Below are positions 1 through 6,628 of a DNA stretch of 9,934 nucleotides, in pieces. Source of the DNA: Bacteroidetes bacterium SW_11_45_7 (GTDB taxonomy: Bacteria; Bacteroidota; Bacteroidia; Chitinophagales; SW-11-45-7); the NCBI GenBank assembly GCA_003022985.1, contig PXTV01000192.1, forward strand, positions 1-9,934, written 5' to 3'. Each line of letters opens with the position of its first letter. Positions within the stretch are counted from its first letter, which is position 1. Below the pieces are notes generated by a model. It saw only the letters and a list, made by a program, of their open reading frames with translations. It searched no databases and was not told the DNA's origin. Position numbers and translations under genes: made by a program.

Positions 1-266
1 ACAAGGTGTCTCGGCCGGGCAAACCAAAAGTACCTGCCTCACCTCGCCCCGCCTCGCCTCAGGCGAGGGATAATGAGGTACGCGTTTTTGTGATGAACCT
101 TTTTAAGAGGGAGATTACCACCTTACTTAACCAAAGAGAACATTTTGATCACACCTCCACTTAAGGTCATGTAAGTCCCTGCGTGTTGTGAACTAAAATA
201 ATAGCTAATCAAATCGTTTGCCGGGTTATCAGTAACTCAACCTGAGCAATTAAAAGTTTGCAAGTT
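1..266. other. Intergenic stretch downstream of the TPR gene, no gene seen
   Basis: I find no convincing coding region here. Reading frames on both strands are short; the best plus-strand one, starting near 94, is about 24 codons and has no recognisable features. The only clear structure is the GC-rich palindromic element at 30-81. The stretch lies 3' of the minus-strand TPR gene, so it probably contains that transcript's end. Confidence 0.5.
30..81. repeat. GC-rich nested palindromic element
   Basis: An inner inverted repeat pairs CCTCGCC (52-58) with GGCGAGG (62-68) around a three-base loop. An outer pair, GTACCT (30-35) and AGGTAC (76-81), encloses it. The left half also repeats the unit CCTCGCC. 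The composition is much richer in GC than the surrounding DNA. It resembles a REP-type intergenic repeat or a 3' hairpin for the TPR gene. No T-run directly follows the stem on either strand, so a classic intrinsic terminator is not supported. Confidence 0.45.
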
Positions 267-1466
267 TCACCCTTTACCCTGCACTTTCATGATCTGTTGC
301 TTGATCTTGTCCGACTTATCGTACTCACCCATCTTAGCATAGATCTCTTTCAGGGCCTTGAGGGTTCGTAGGTCATCCGGCTTGAGTTTCTTGGCTTTTT
401 GCAGATAAGGAAGAGCATCGGCATATAACTTGTTCCGCTCTTTTTTAAGTTTTTCGTATTTCTCTTGTGCATCAAGATCGAGATTGTTCATCTCTTTGTT
501 CAGTTCTATGGCTTTGTTGTAATACAGCGCACCAAGGTTGCGGAAGGCATTATAATAAGTAGTATCCATGGTAACGGCCTTGGTGTAAGCTTTCCTGGCT
601 TTTTCGAACTTATCTTTCTCATCATAAGCTACGCCTAAAGCATAATGGAGCTTCGGGTTACTCGAATCCATTGAAACAGCATTCTCAAGCTTGCCTATCG
701 CTTTTTCCTCTTCATCTGAAACAAGATAGATGTTCAGTTCATCAATAATCAGGGACATGTTTTCAGGATGTTTTTCACGCCCTTTATCGAGTATGGAAAG
801 TGCCTGCGTTGTATCACCTTCAGCTTTCAATACACGGCTGTAATTCCTGTAAACACCGGGTTTTGCATTTCCACGGCCAATCAGCTCCTTGTAGTGTTTC
901 TTGGCGTCATCGTAACGCTCTAAATTTTGGGCAGCAATAGCAGCATTGTACCTTGCGTTTTGCGCACTTAGTTTTTTGCCTTTACCGTGCTTTTTCAAGA
1001 ACTGTTTACAATCAATAGCAGCAGTGAAATATTTGTAAGCCGTTTCGAAATCGCGCTTTTTAAAATAGGGGATGCCAAAATTGTACAGTAGGCGCCATGT
1101 TCTTGTCAAAAAACTAAAGGCCTGGTCTTCTTTCCGAAAGCCATCACCAACTTCTATGGCTTTACGAAACGATTCGTAAGCGGTGATTGAAGGTGTTTCG
1201 TATTCCTGGCGGAGAGCTGTATCAGCCGATATAAGGAAAAACACCTGGCCGCGGTACAACCAGGTTTTGCCTTTATCTTTGGTACGTTTATGTTCTATTG
1301 CCTGATTAATGGCCTTGACACCATCGCGAAGGGCATCTTTGTCGGACTTATCCCTTTTGTAATACTTGATGTAGTTATAAGTGGATACCACTTTAGCATT
1401 TTGCGCCAGTGCATCAGTGGCAAAAAAGGCAATTAATAATGAGGTAATGATGAAAAGCCGTTGCAT
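267..1466 (-). CDS. Secreted tetratricopeptide-repeat protein
   Basis: A 399-residue protein of helix-turn-helix repeats, probably exported to the periplasm or outer surface, where TPR arrays usually mediate protein-protein contacts. Residues 1-21 form a clear signal peptide: MQR, a hydrophobic core, then a cut site after ALA before QN. TPR-like units lie near residues 126-153, 170-195, 203-230, 272-302 and 350-390. The last two are the most canonical, with LHYALGVAYDEKDKFEKA and ALPYLQKAKKLKPDD. I chose ATG at 1466 over the in-frame TTG at 1493: the TTG adds nine charged residues before the signal peptide, and the ATG is preceded by a purine-rich stretch (AAAAGAGAAGA). A TPR gene downstream of gyrA on the same strand is a familiar Bacteroidota arrangement. 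The partner and exact role are unknown. The frame is intact and the length reasonable. Confidence 0.85.
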   Translation of the reverse strand: MQRLFIITSLLIAFFATDALAQNAKVVSTYNYIKYYKRDKSDKDALRDGVKAINQAIEHKRTKDKGKTWLYRGQVFFLISADTALRQEYETPSITAYESFRKAIEVGDGFRKEDQAFSFLTRTWRLLYNFGIPYFKKRDFETAYKYFTAAIDCKQFLKKHGKGKKLSAQNARYNAAIAAQNLERYDDAKKHYKELIGRGNAKPGVYRNYSRVLKAEGDTTQALSILDKGREKHPENMSLIIDELNIYLVSDEEEKAIGKLENAVSMDSSNPKLHYALGVAYDEKDKFEKARKAYTKAVTMDTTYYNAFRNLGALYYNKAIELNKEMNNLDLDAQEKYEKLKKERNKLYADALPYLQKAKKLKPDDLRTLKALKEIYAKMGEYDKSDKIKQQIMKVQGKG

Positions 1467-1589
1467 AAATCTTCTCTTTTCCGGTTTCTGCAAAAATAAT
1501 AAGATTCAATTCTTTCGCATGATGTCCTTAAATGTAACCAATCACTCTATTCGTTTTTACTTCCTCATCAATGATAAGCAGTTTTGCCA

Positions 1590-1612
1590 CTCCCGATGGA
1601 AATCATCGGGAG
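1590..1612. repeat. Hairpin element A (GAAAT loop)
   Basis: A perfect nine-base inverted repeat: CTCCCGATG (1590-1598), loop GAAAT (1599-1603), CATCGGGAG (1604-1612). It forms a stable hairpin on either strand. It is the first of two related elements in this gap, and the shared loop suggests a dispersed family of small palindromic repeats rather than a gene-specific terminator. No T-run follows it. Confidence 0.6.
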
Positions 1613-1697
1613 ACACCAAGACGATTGAAAAGAAAGAACAACACGCCATCGATTTGAAATAGTATGGGGAATATCAGGTGCAAACTTTACTCGATTT

Positions 1698-1737
1698 CTC
1701 CCGATTCTAGCATCGTTCCGATTGAAATAATCGGAAG
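1698..1737. repeat. Hairpin element B (same GAAAT loop)
   Basis: A perfect eight-base inverted repeat: TTCCGATT (1716-1723), loop GAAAT (1724-1728), AATCGGAA (1729-1736). The loop is identical to element A and the stem differs mainly by compensated changes (CCGATG/CATCGG against CCGATT/AATCGG). Just upstream, CTCCCGATT (1698-1706) is a further copy of the left arm that could pair with the right arm with one mismatch. This supports a repeat family with covarying stems. Confidence 0.6.
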
Positions 1738-1939
1738 TGGCTATTTTACCGGGCCTGAGTAGTTACCCTTAAATCAACCAACCATGAATTGTGCCAAAGT
1801 TGATGATCGAGCTAAAATCAAGGTATTTTTGGATTGAAACAAAGGGCAGCTTAACTTGACTATGCCATGAAGAAGTATGATCATAGCAACCCCCTATCTT
1901 TCCGCTTGCAGCCATTAATAACTTCCCTCATCAGGCATC

Positions 1940-1970
1940 TTTCTCCGGGCACAATATGAAGACGGAGAAA
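1940..1970 (-). terminator. Possible 3' hairpin of gyrA
   Basis: TTTCTCCG (1940-1947) and CGGAGAAA (1963-1970) form a perfect eight-base inverted repeat around a 15-base loop, starting 20 bases past the gyrA stop on the minus strand. The position suits a transcript end. However, the bases that follow in the direction of transcription (GATGCCTGAT) contain no U-tract, so it may only stabilise the 3' end or be coincidental. Confidence 0.3.
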
Positions 1971-1990
1971 CCGGGTATTACCTGAACGCA

Positions 1991-4368
1991 TTACTCAGTG
2001 TCAGTTTCGTCATTGTCTTCATTATCCCTTTCACTATCATGACCTGTTTCAGCATCATTTTCTGATGTAGCATCGCGTCCGGCCAGGCGTACATGATCCA
2101 CCGAAAAGCGAATGGTAATACCGGAGCGGTTGATGATCATCAAATCATTTTCTCCTGTTACACCGAGGATTGTCACGAGCGGCCCTGTTTTATCGGTTAT
2201 ATTCATGGTTTTTACACCCTTGCCGCCACGGTTGGTTTTACGGTATTCCTCAAGTTTGGTGCGTTTCCCAAAACCTTTGTCCGATACAACCAGAATATCG
2301 GTAGAATCAGCATCATCCGGTGAAATTGACACCATTCCTACGATCTCATCCTCCTTGTTATCCAGCTTCATGCCCTTGACGCCTGTAGCCGTGCGCCCCA
2401 TTGACCGGACAGCATCTTCATGAAAGCGGATAGCCCGCCCAAAACGGTTGGCAAGGAGAACATCATGGTTGCCATCGGTAAGCTTTGCTTCGAGGAGCAT
2501 ATCGTCATCCTGCACATTGATAGCCGTAATGCCGGTAACCCTCGGCCTTGAAAACGCTTCAAGAACTGTCTTTTTGATAATGCCTTTCTTGGTGCAAAAC
2601 GTGATGTAATGATTGTTGAGGAAGTCTTCATCCTGCAGATTATTGACAGTAACGTAGGCCTTGATCTTATCGCCTTGTTCCAGTTGGAGGAGATTCTGGA
2701 CAGCTCGCCCTTTTGATGCTTTGGTGCCTTCAGGGATTTCATACACTTTGAGCCAGTGGCACTTGCCGCGCTCTGTAAAGAACAGCATGTAATTGTGCGT
2801 GGAAGCGGTAAACAAGTATTCGATGAAATCCTCATCACGGGTAGTGCTTCCCTTCGATCCTTTGCCACCACGTTTTTGCTGTTTATAATCGGCAAGAGAG
2901 GTTCGTTTAATATAGCCCAGATGGGAAATTGTGATGGCCACATCCTCATTGGGGATCAGATCCTCGATATTGATCTCATCACCGGCATAAACGATATCTG
3001 TCTTGCGCTCATCACCATAGCGGCTCTTGATCTCTTCCATCTCCTCCTTGATGATGTTCATCCGCATATCTTCATTATCCAGCACCTGCCTGTAATACTC
3101 GATGGTTTTGATCAGCTCATCGTATTCGTTCTGGATTTTATAGCGCTCCAGGCCGGTGAGGCGCTGCAAGCGCATATCCAGAATGGCTTTGGCCTGCTCT
3201 TCGGTGAGCTCGTAATCACCCATCAACTGCTCGCGTGCAGCGTCAGGCGTTTGGCTGTTGCGAATCAGGTCGATAATTGCATCGATGTGATCAAGAGCCA
3301 CCAGCAGGCCTTCTAGAATGTGTGCCCGCTTTTGGGCTTGATCCAGATCGTAACGGGTGCGCCTGATGACCACTTCATGGCGGAAGGCCACAAAATGGCT
3401 GATGAGGTCTTTGAGATTGAGCAGTTTAGGACGCCCGTTGACCAGTGCTATGTTGTTGACCCCGTAAGAGGTTTGAAGGGAAGTATAGTTGTAGAGATGA
3501 TTGAGCACCACGCTGCTCATGGCATCACGCTTCAGGTCAAAAACCACGCGGAGGCCGTCACGGTCCGATTCGTCCCTGATATCGCTAATGCCCTCGAGCT
3601 TGCCATCATTCACCAGGTCAGCCGCTTTCATGATCATGGATGCTTTGTTGACCTGGTAGGGAATTTCGCTCACAATAATCTGCTCCCGGCCATTTTTATC
3701 CTCAACGATTTCTGCCTTCCCACGTAAGACAATTTTGCCGCGCCCTGTTTCAAATGCCTGGCGCACCCCTTCATACCCATAGATAGTTCCGCCTGTTGGA
3801 AAGTCAGGTGCCTTGACATGATTCATCAATTCCTCAATGGTTATATCGTAGTTGTCGATATAGGCATTGATGCCATCCACAACTTCGGAGAGGTTGTGGG
3901 GTAAAACGTTTGTAGCCATCCCGACAGCAATACCGGAGGACCCGTTAACAAGAAGAGCCGGGATTTTGGAGGGAAGGACAGTCGGCTCGGAAAGGGTATC
4001 ATCGAAATTGTTCTCATGATCAACCGTTTCCTTATCGATGTCAGCCATCATTTCCTCGGCTATCCGTTGCATGCGGGCTTCTGTGTAGCGCATAGCCGCT
4101 GGATTGTCCCCATCCATGGAACCAAAGTTCCCCTGGCCGTCCACCATAGGATAGCGCATGGACCACGGTTGCGCCAGACGTACCATCGTATCATAAACGG
4201 ATGTGTCGCCATGCGGGTGGTACTTGCCGAGCACCTCGCCAACAATTCTGGCTGACTTTTTGTAAGGGCGGTTATGCAAAACGCCAAGTTCGTACATCCC
4301 GTAGAGCACCCAGCCGATTTCATCTCCTCCTCAATGTTGATAGGTAGTATTCTTGGTTCCCTTGCCAT
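1991..4368 (-). CDS. gyrA: DNA gyrase subunit A, disrupted near the N-terminus
   Basis: The GyrA subunit of type IIA topoisomerase cuts and reseals DNA and, with GyrB, introduces negative supercoils in the cytoplasm. The original start is ATG at 4368, giving MAREPRILPINIEEEMKSA. The frame is then broken: the expected 27 residues (E. coli Tyr21-Arg47, including Arg32, Lys42 and His45) are absent and the gene resumes one frame over at the codon for E. coli Val48 (GTG at 4309). Only five bases separate the Ser and Val codons where 84 are expected, a net loss of 79. From 4309 the frame is open for 772 codons. Counting from there, it has the quinolone-region HPHGDTSVYD (residues 31-40), catalytic Tyr75 in AAMRYTE (E. 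coli Tyr122), the GyrA box QKRGGKG near 478-484, a C-terminal beta-pinwheel and an acidic tail. A protein begun at GTG 4309 would lack much of the active-site DNA-binding region and probably could not work. The last blade also looks short. Family identity is certain; functionality is doubtful unless the lesion is an assembly error. Confidence 0.95.
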
Positions 4369-4409
4369 ATGAGTTTTTATTCAATTGCTATATTAAAATC
4401 ATCAGGTGT

Positions 4410-4417
4410 CAAAAATA
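4410..4417 (-). promoter_or_regulatory. Candidate gyrA -7 promoter element
   Basis: On the minus strand this reads TATTTTTG, an exact match to the Bacteroidota -7 consensus TAnnTTTG, 41 bases before the gyrA ATG. I cannot find a TTTG at the expected -33 distance, so the assignment rests on half of the usual promoter. Confidence 0.35.
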
Positions 4418-4446
4418 CGCATAAACCCGCAGGATATAGAGATGAA

Positions 4447-4455
4447 TTATCCACA
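4447..4455 (+). promoter_or_regulatory. Consensus DnaA box upstream of gyrA
   Basis: TTATCCACA is a perfect match to the DnaA-binding nonamer TTATNCACA. It lies 30 bases beyond the candidate gyrA -7 element, roughly over the expected -33 region. A poorer inverted copy (TGTGTATTG, two mismatches to the reverse consensus) follows about ten bases on. A single good box may be chance, but its place suggests DnaA control of gyrA transcription. There is no box cluster to suggest an origin. Confidence 0.35.
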
Positions 4456-4622
4456 GGTAAGTTGTGTATTGTGCAGTATTGTATGTAGTAAACGGAATGG
4501 TCCACTACCTTCGGCATTACCTTATGACTTTGGCGATGTCAGGCAATTTTCTCCTAACCGATCTTTACATTTGAAGCAATGGATACAATTCTGTACTTGC
4601 TGAATTGATTGCCCATCAACAA

Positions 4623-6185
4623 TCAGCTTGAAGTGGATTTCTGGTCTGTTTGCTTGTCAACGTTATGGCCAGCTTTTTCATGTATGATAGCAGCAAATGA
4701 CCGATCCTCTAACTTACTCGTTAACCAGGCTTGCAGATCGAAATAGTGAAAAGCTCTTGAGTGGTTCGGTTCGCTGTGAAGATAGTCAAGCCTGTCCCTC
4801 ATCATGCGGAAAAGCACAATTAATTCCTCATCTGTGCGAGTTTGGGCAAGACTTTTGACGAACTCAGTAAAGAGTTGTTCAAATTGATCAAGGTGGCCTT
4901 TTCCGGCAAAATAACGATGAAGTTGACGGAGGGAACGCAGGGTTCTTTCCCGGTCATCTAATTCAAAATACACGATGGTTTCAAGAATGCGGGCAAAAGA
5001 CCGTAAATCTTCCCTTGTGTCGGTATATTCATCATCCTCAGTTATCGCCTTCAACCATTCCAGCGCTTGATGATACTGTTCCTTGGCAAAAGTGATTTGA
5101 AAACCATTGAAGTAGATCGATAATTCATGGTCTTTATTCATGTAAGGTTGTATTCCCGGCAAGTACTTGCTCACTTTGTTGAGCATATGCTGCCCCTCGT
5201 CAAATTCACCTCTTACAACATGAATGTACATCCCCTGCATGTAAGCGGTGGCAAGGGCTCGCTTCTTAAGCTTCCGGTCCTTGACCGGAAAGTTCTTTAA
5301 TATACCAAAACTCTCCCATATATCATTTTCCTTACCGAGTTTCTGAGCCGCCAGCATTTGGTTGCGCAAAACAGCATCGGTAAAAAGATGAAGAAGCTTT
5401 GTGTTGTAGTGATAAATTTTTTCGATACCGGAATGGCCGGCAGTTTGATCACTGTAATAGAGTGCCACAATATGCAGGAGATAATAGAGCAAATATGCCT
5501 CTTGCGACAATGCCCTGCTGTCATCCTGAAGGAGCGGATGTTCTATAATATCCTGATATGTTTGCTGCACCTCCTTTTCATTAGACCACAAACGATGTTT
5601 ATTCGAAAGGATTAAGTCAGCTTCAAGCTTTTTGTACTCGTATAAGTTGTCCAGTTTGCCAAGTGTATCCTTGATGACCTGAAAATTGTCTTCTGTATTA
5701 GTTGCTAAAGCTTGCCGATCAAGTGTTTCAATATTGATATCGTGTTCTATTGAAATGAGCTCGATCAAAATGAGCAGCTTGTCGTGCTTTTGAGCTGTTT
5801 TCTTGGCCTTCTTCAGAAATCTGCCGGCCGGTTTGTGCAGCCCTTTTTCATGAAGAAATCGGATATCCTGTATTGTTCCGCGAAGGTTCTTGTCCACAGA
5901 GTCTTCTGAGCGATAGGAGCGTAAACTTTTAAGAATGAGGCTATAGAGGTAATTTTTGATAACAGGGAGATGATCAATGAATGTTTCACCTTCTAATTCC
6001 CGGATGACTTCGTTTTCATCATGTTCTTCGTGTGCTTCTTTCCGTTTGGCTTGTTTGTCGATGGCATCGAACAGGGTTAAATAGTTCTTATTACCCGACT
6101 GAAGGGAAGCGTAAAGTTTAAAGTACCTCTTTTCCGCTTTTGTCAGCGACCGCACTAATTGGTAAATCTCCCGGGAAACTTTCAT
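4623..6185 (-). CDS. Large alpha-helical repeat protein, function unknown (intact)
   Basis: A 520-residue, almost entirely helical, charged protein with no signal peptide or membrane segment, so probably cytoplasmic. I know this type as an uncharacterised Bacteroidota protein; no catalytic motif is visible. The N-terminus has a conserved-looking module, SLTKAEKRYFKLYASL (residues 13-28). A hydrophobic helix follows (KNYLYSLILKSLRSYRS, 77-93), then helices including LRGTIQDIRFLHEKGL (101-116) and a Lys-rich segment (124-129). The remainder reads as degenerate TPR-like helix pairs, a scaffold-type architecture. The ATG at 6185 has a well-placed promoter before it (6220-6249), giving a short leader of roughly 25-30 bases. 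It is related in layout to the broken gene at 6629-8108 on the other side of the tRNA: both have an N-terminal K-x-(E/D)-(K/R)-(R/Y)-(Y/K)-F motif and a GNKN segment. Any regulatory or adaptor role would be a guess. Confidence 0.85.
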   Translation of the reverse strand: MKVSREIYQLVRSLTKAEKRYFKLYASLQSGNKNYLTLFDAIDKQAKRKEAHEEHDENEVIRELEGETFIDHLPVIKNYLYSLILKSLRSYRSEDSVDKNLRGTIQDIRFLHEKGLHKPAGRFLKKAKKTAQKHDKLLILIELISIEHDINIETLDRQALATNTEDNFQVIKDTLGKLDNLYEYKKLEADLILSNKHRLWSNEKEVQQTYQDIIEHPLLQDDSRALSQEAYLLYYLLHIVALYYSDQTAGHSGIEKIYHYNTKLLHLFTDAVLRNQMLAAQKLGKENDIWESFGILKNFPVKDRKLKKRALATAYMQGMYIHVVRGEFDEGQHMLNKVSKYLPGIQPYMNKDHELSIYFNGFQITFAKEQYHQALEWLKAITEDDEYTDTREDLRSFARILETIVYFELDDRERTLRSLRQLHRYFAGKGHLDQFEQLFTEFVKSLAQTRTDEELIVLFRMMRDRLDYLHSEPNHSRAFHYFDLQAWLTSKLEDRSFAAIIHEKAGHNVDKQTDQKSTSS

Positions 6186-6219
6186 TGAGGAAGGGCTTGC
6201 ACTAACAGGTAGTTACATA

Positions 6220-6249
6220 CAAACATAACTCATTTTTCACTTTGGCAAA
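6220..6249 (-). promoter_or_regulatory. Bacteroidota-type promoter for the 520-residue gene
   Basis: Read on the minus strand, TTTG (6249-6246) is followed after 18 bases by TATGTTTG (6227-6220). This matches the Bacteroidota pattern TTTG, spacer of about 17-23, TAnnTTTG. It lies 34 bases before the ATG at 6185. It is the best promoter in the window and supports both the phylum call and the chosen start. Confidence 0.6.
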
Positions 6250-6366
6250 ATGACCTTTCAAATTAGCCGGTTCACAAACTCAGAATGGATTAATCTTACA
6301 CTTCAGCGAAAACGATGTATAAACGGAGATCATAGGACCTCTGTTTTCTGGAGAAGTTTACAAAAG

Positions 6367-6438
6367 AGCCGGGAATGGAATTCGAACCCACGACCTACGC
6401 TTTACGAGAGCGTTGCTCTACCACTGAGCTATCCTTGC
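6367..6438 (-). tRNA. tRNA-Thr (anticodon CGT), with a mismatched acceptor stem
   Basis: This carries threonine to ACG codons. On the minus strand the cloverleaf reads as D arm GCTC/GAGC, anticodon stem ACGCT/AGCGT around loop CTCGTAA (anticodon CGT), T stem GTGGG/TCCAT (two G-T pairs at its ends) with loop TTCGAAT, and discriminator T. CCA is not encoded. The acceptor stem is odd: the 5' strand is GCAAGGA but the 3' strand is TCCCGGC, which would pair perfectly with GCCGGGA. Positions 3 and 4 are therefore A-G and A-C mismatches side by side. The gene may be decayed, or the sequence just outside the 5' half may have been joined wrongly. It sits alone between the two helical-repeat genes and is transcribed with them. 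Confidence 0.85.
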
Positions 6439-6628
6439 TTTTTTATGTTGAAAGGACAAAATTTCTATAGCTTAGCAAAGGGAAAAATAGCATGTAACGT
6501 CCAATTGATCTTCAATGAAGATGCTGCAAAGGTAAGTGTTTATTGTCTTCTTCTATGTTATTCTTTTATAAAATGTGCCGGGCTACTTTTCTGCCAATCA
6601 CAGGGTATAGAGGATGGACAGCCGGGTT

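Larger units (their letters stand above)
1467..1990. other. 524-base gap between gyrA and the TPR gene, hairpin-rich
   Basis: I see no credible gene. The plus-strand open frame across 1381-1662 is mainly antisense to the TPR gene and then runs through a hairpin. A short plus-strand frame near 1784 has only about 17 codons. The gap holds two matched hairpins with identical loops (1590-1612 and 1716-1736) and a longer inverted repeat just 3' of gyrA (1940-1970). A sequence TATTTTTG, read on the minus strand at 1498-1491, matches the Bacteroidota -7 element TAnnTTTG and sits 25 bases before the TPR start, but no matching -33 element is visible. The TPR gene may therefore have its own promoter. 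Confidence 0.5.
4369..4622. other. gyrA upstream region, no gene
   Basis: A 254-base gap between the start of gyrA and the end of the 520-residue gene. A plus-strand frame at 4406-4603 (65 codons) is Cys- and Ser-rich without recognisable features and is probably chance. The region holds the candidate gyrA -7 element and a consensus DnaA box. Confidence 0.5.

Noticed and set aside
2756..3727. Long plus-strand open frames opposite gyrA (2756-3316 and 3320-3727)
   Set aside because: They are antisense to well-conserved GyrA sequence and resemble no protein; the coding signal lies on the minus strand.
4302..4312. The six-base string TGGGTG occurs at both the gyrA and the 7814 junctions (minus strand), hinting at a shared deletion motif
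   Set aside because: In gyrA the GGGTG part belongs to the normal Arg-Val codons, the third candidate lesion lacks the string, and a six-base match is easily chance.
4406..4603. Plus-strand open frame of 65 codons upstream of gyrA
   Set aside because: It is Cys/Ser/Pro-rich, with no motif and no start signals, and it overlaps the probable gyrA promoter region.
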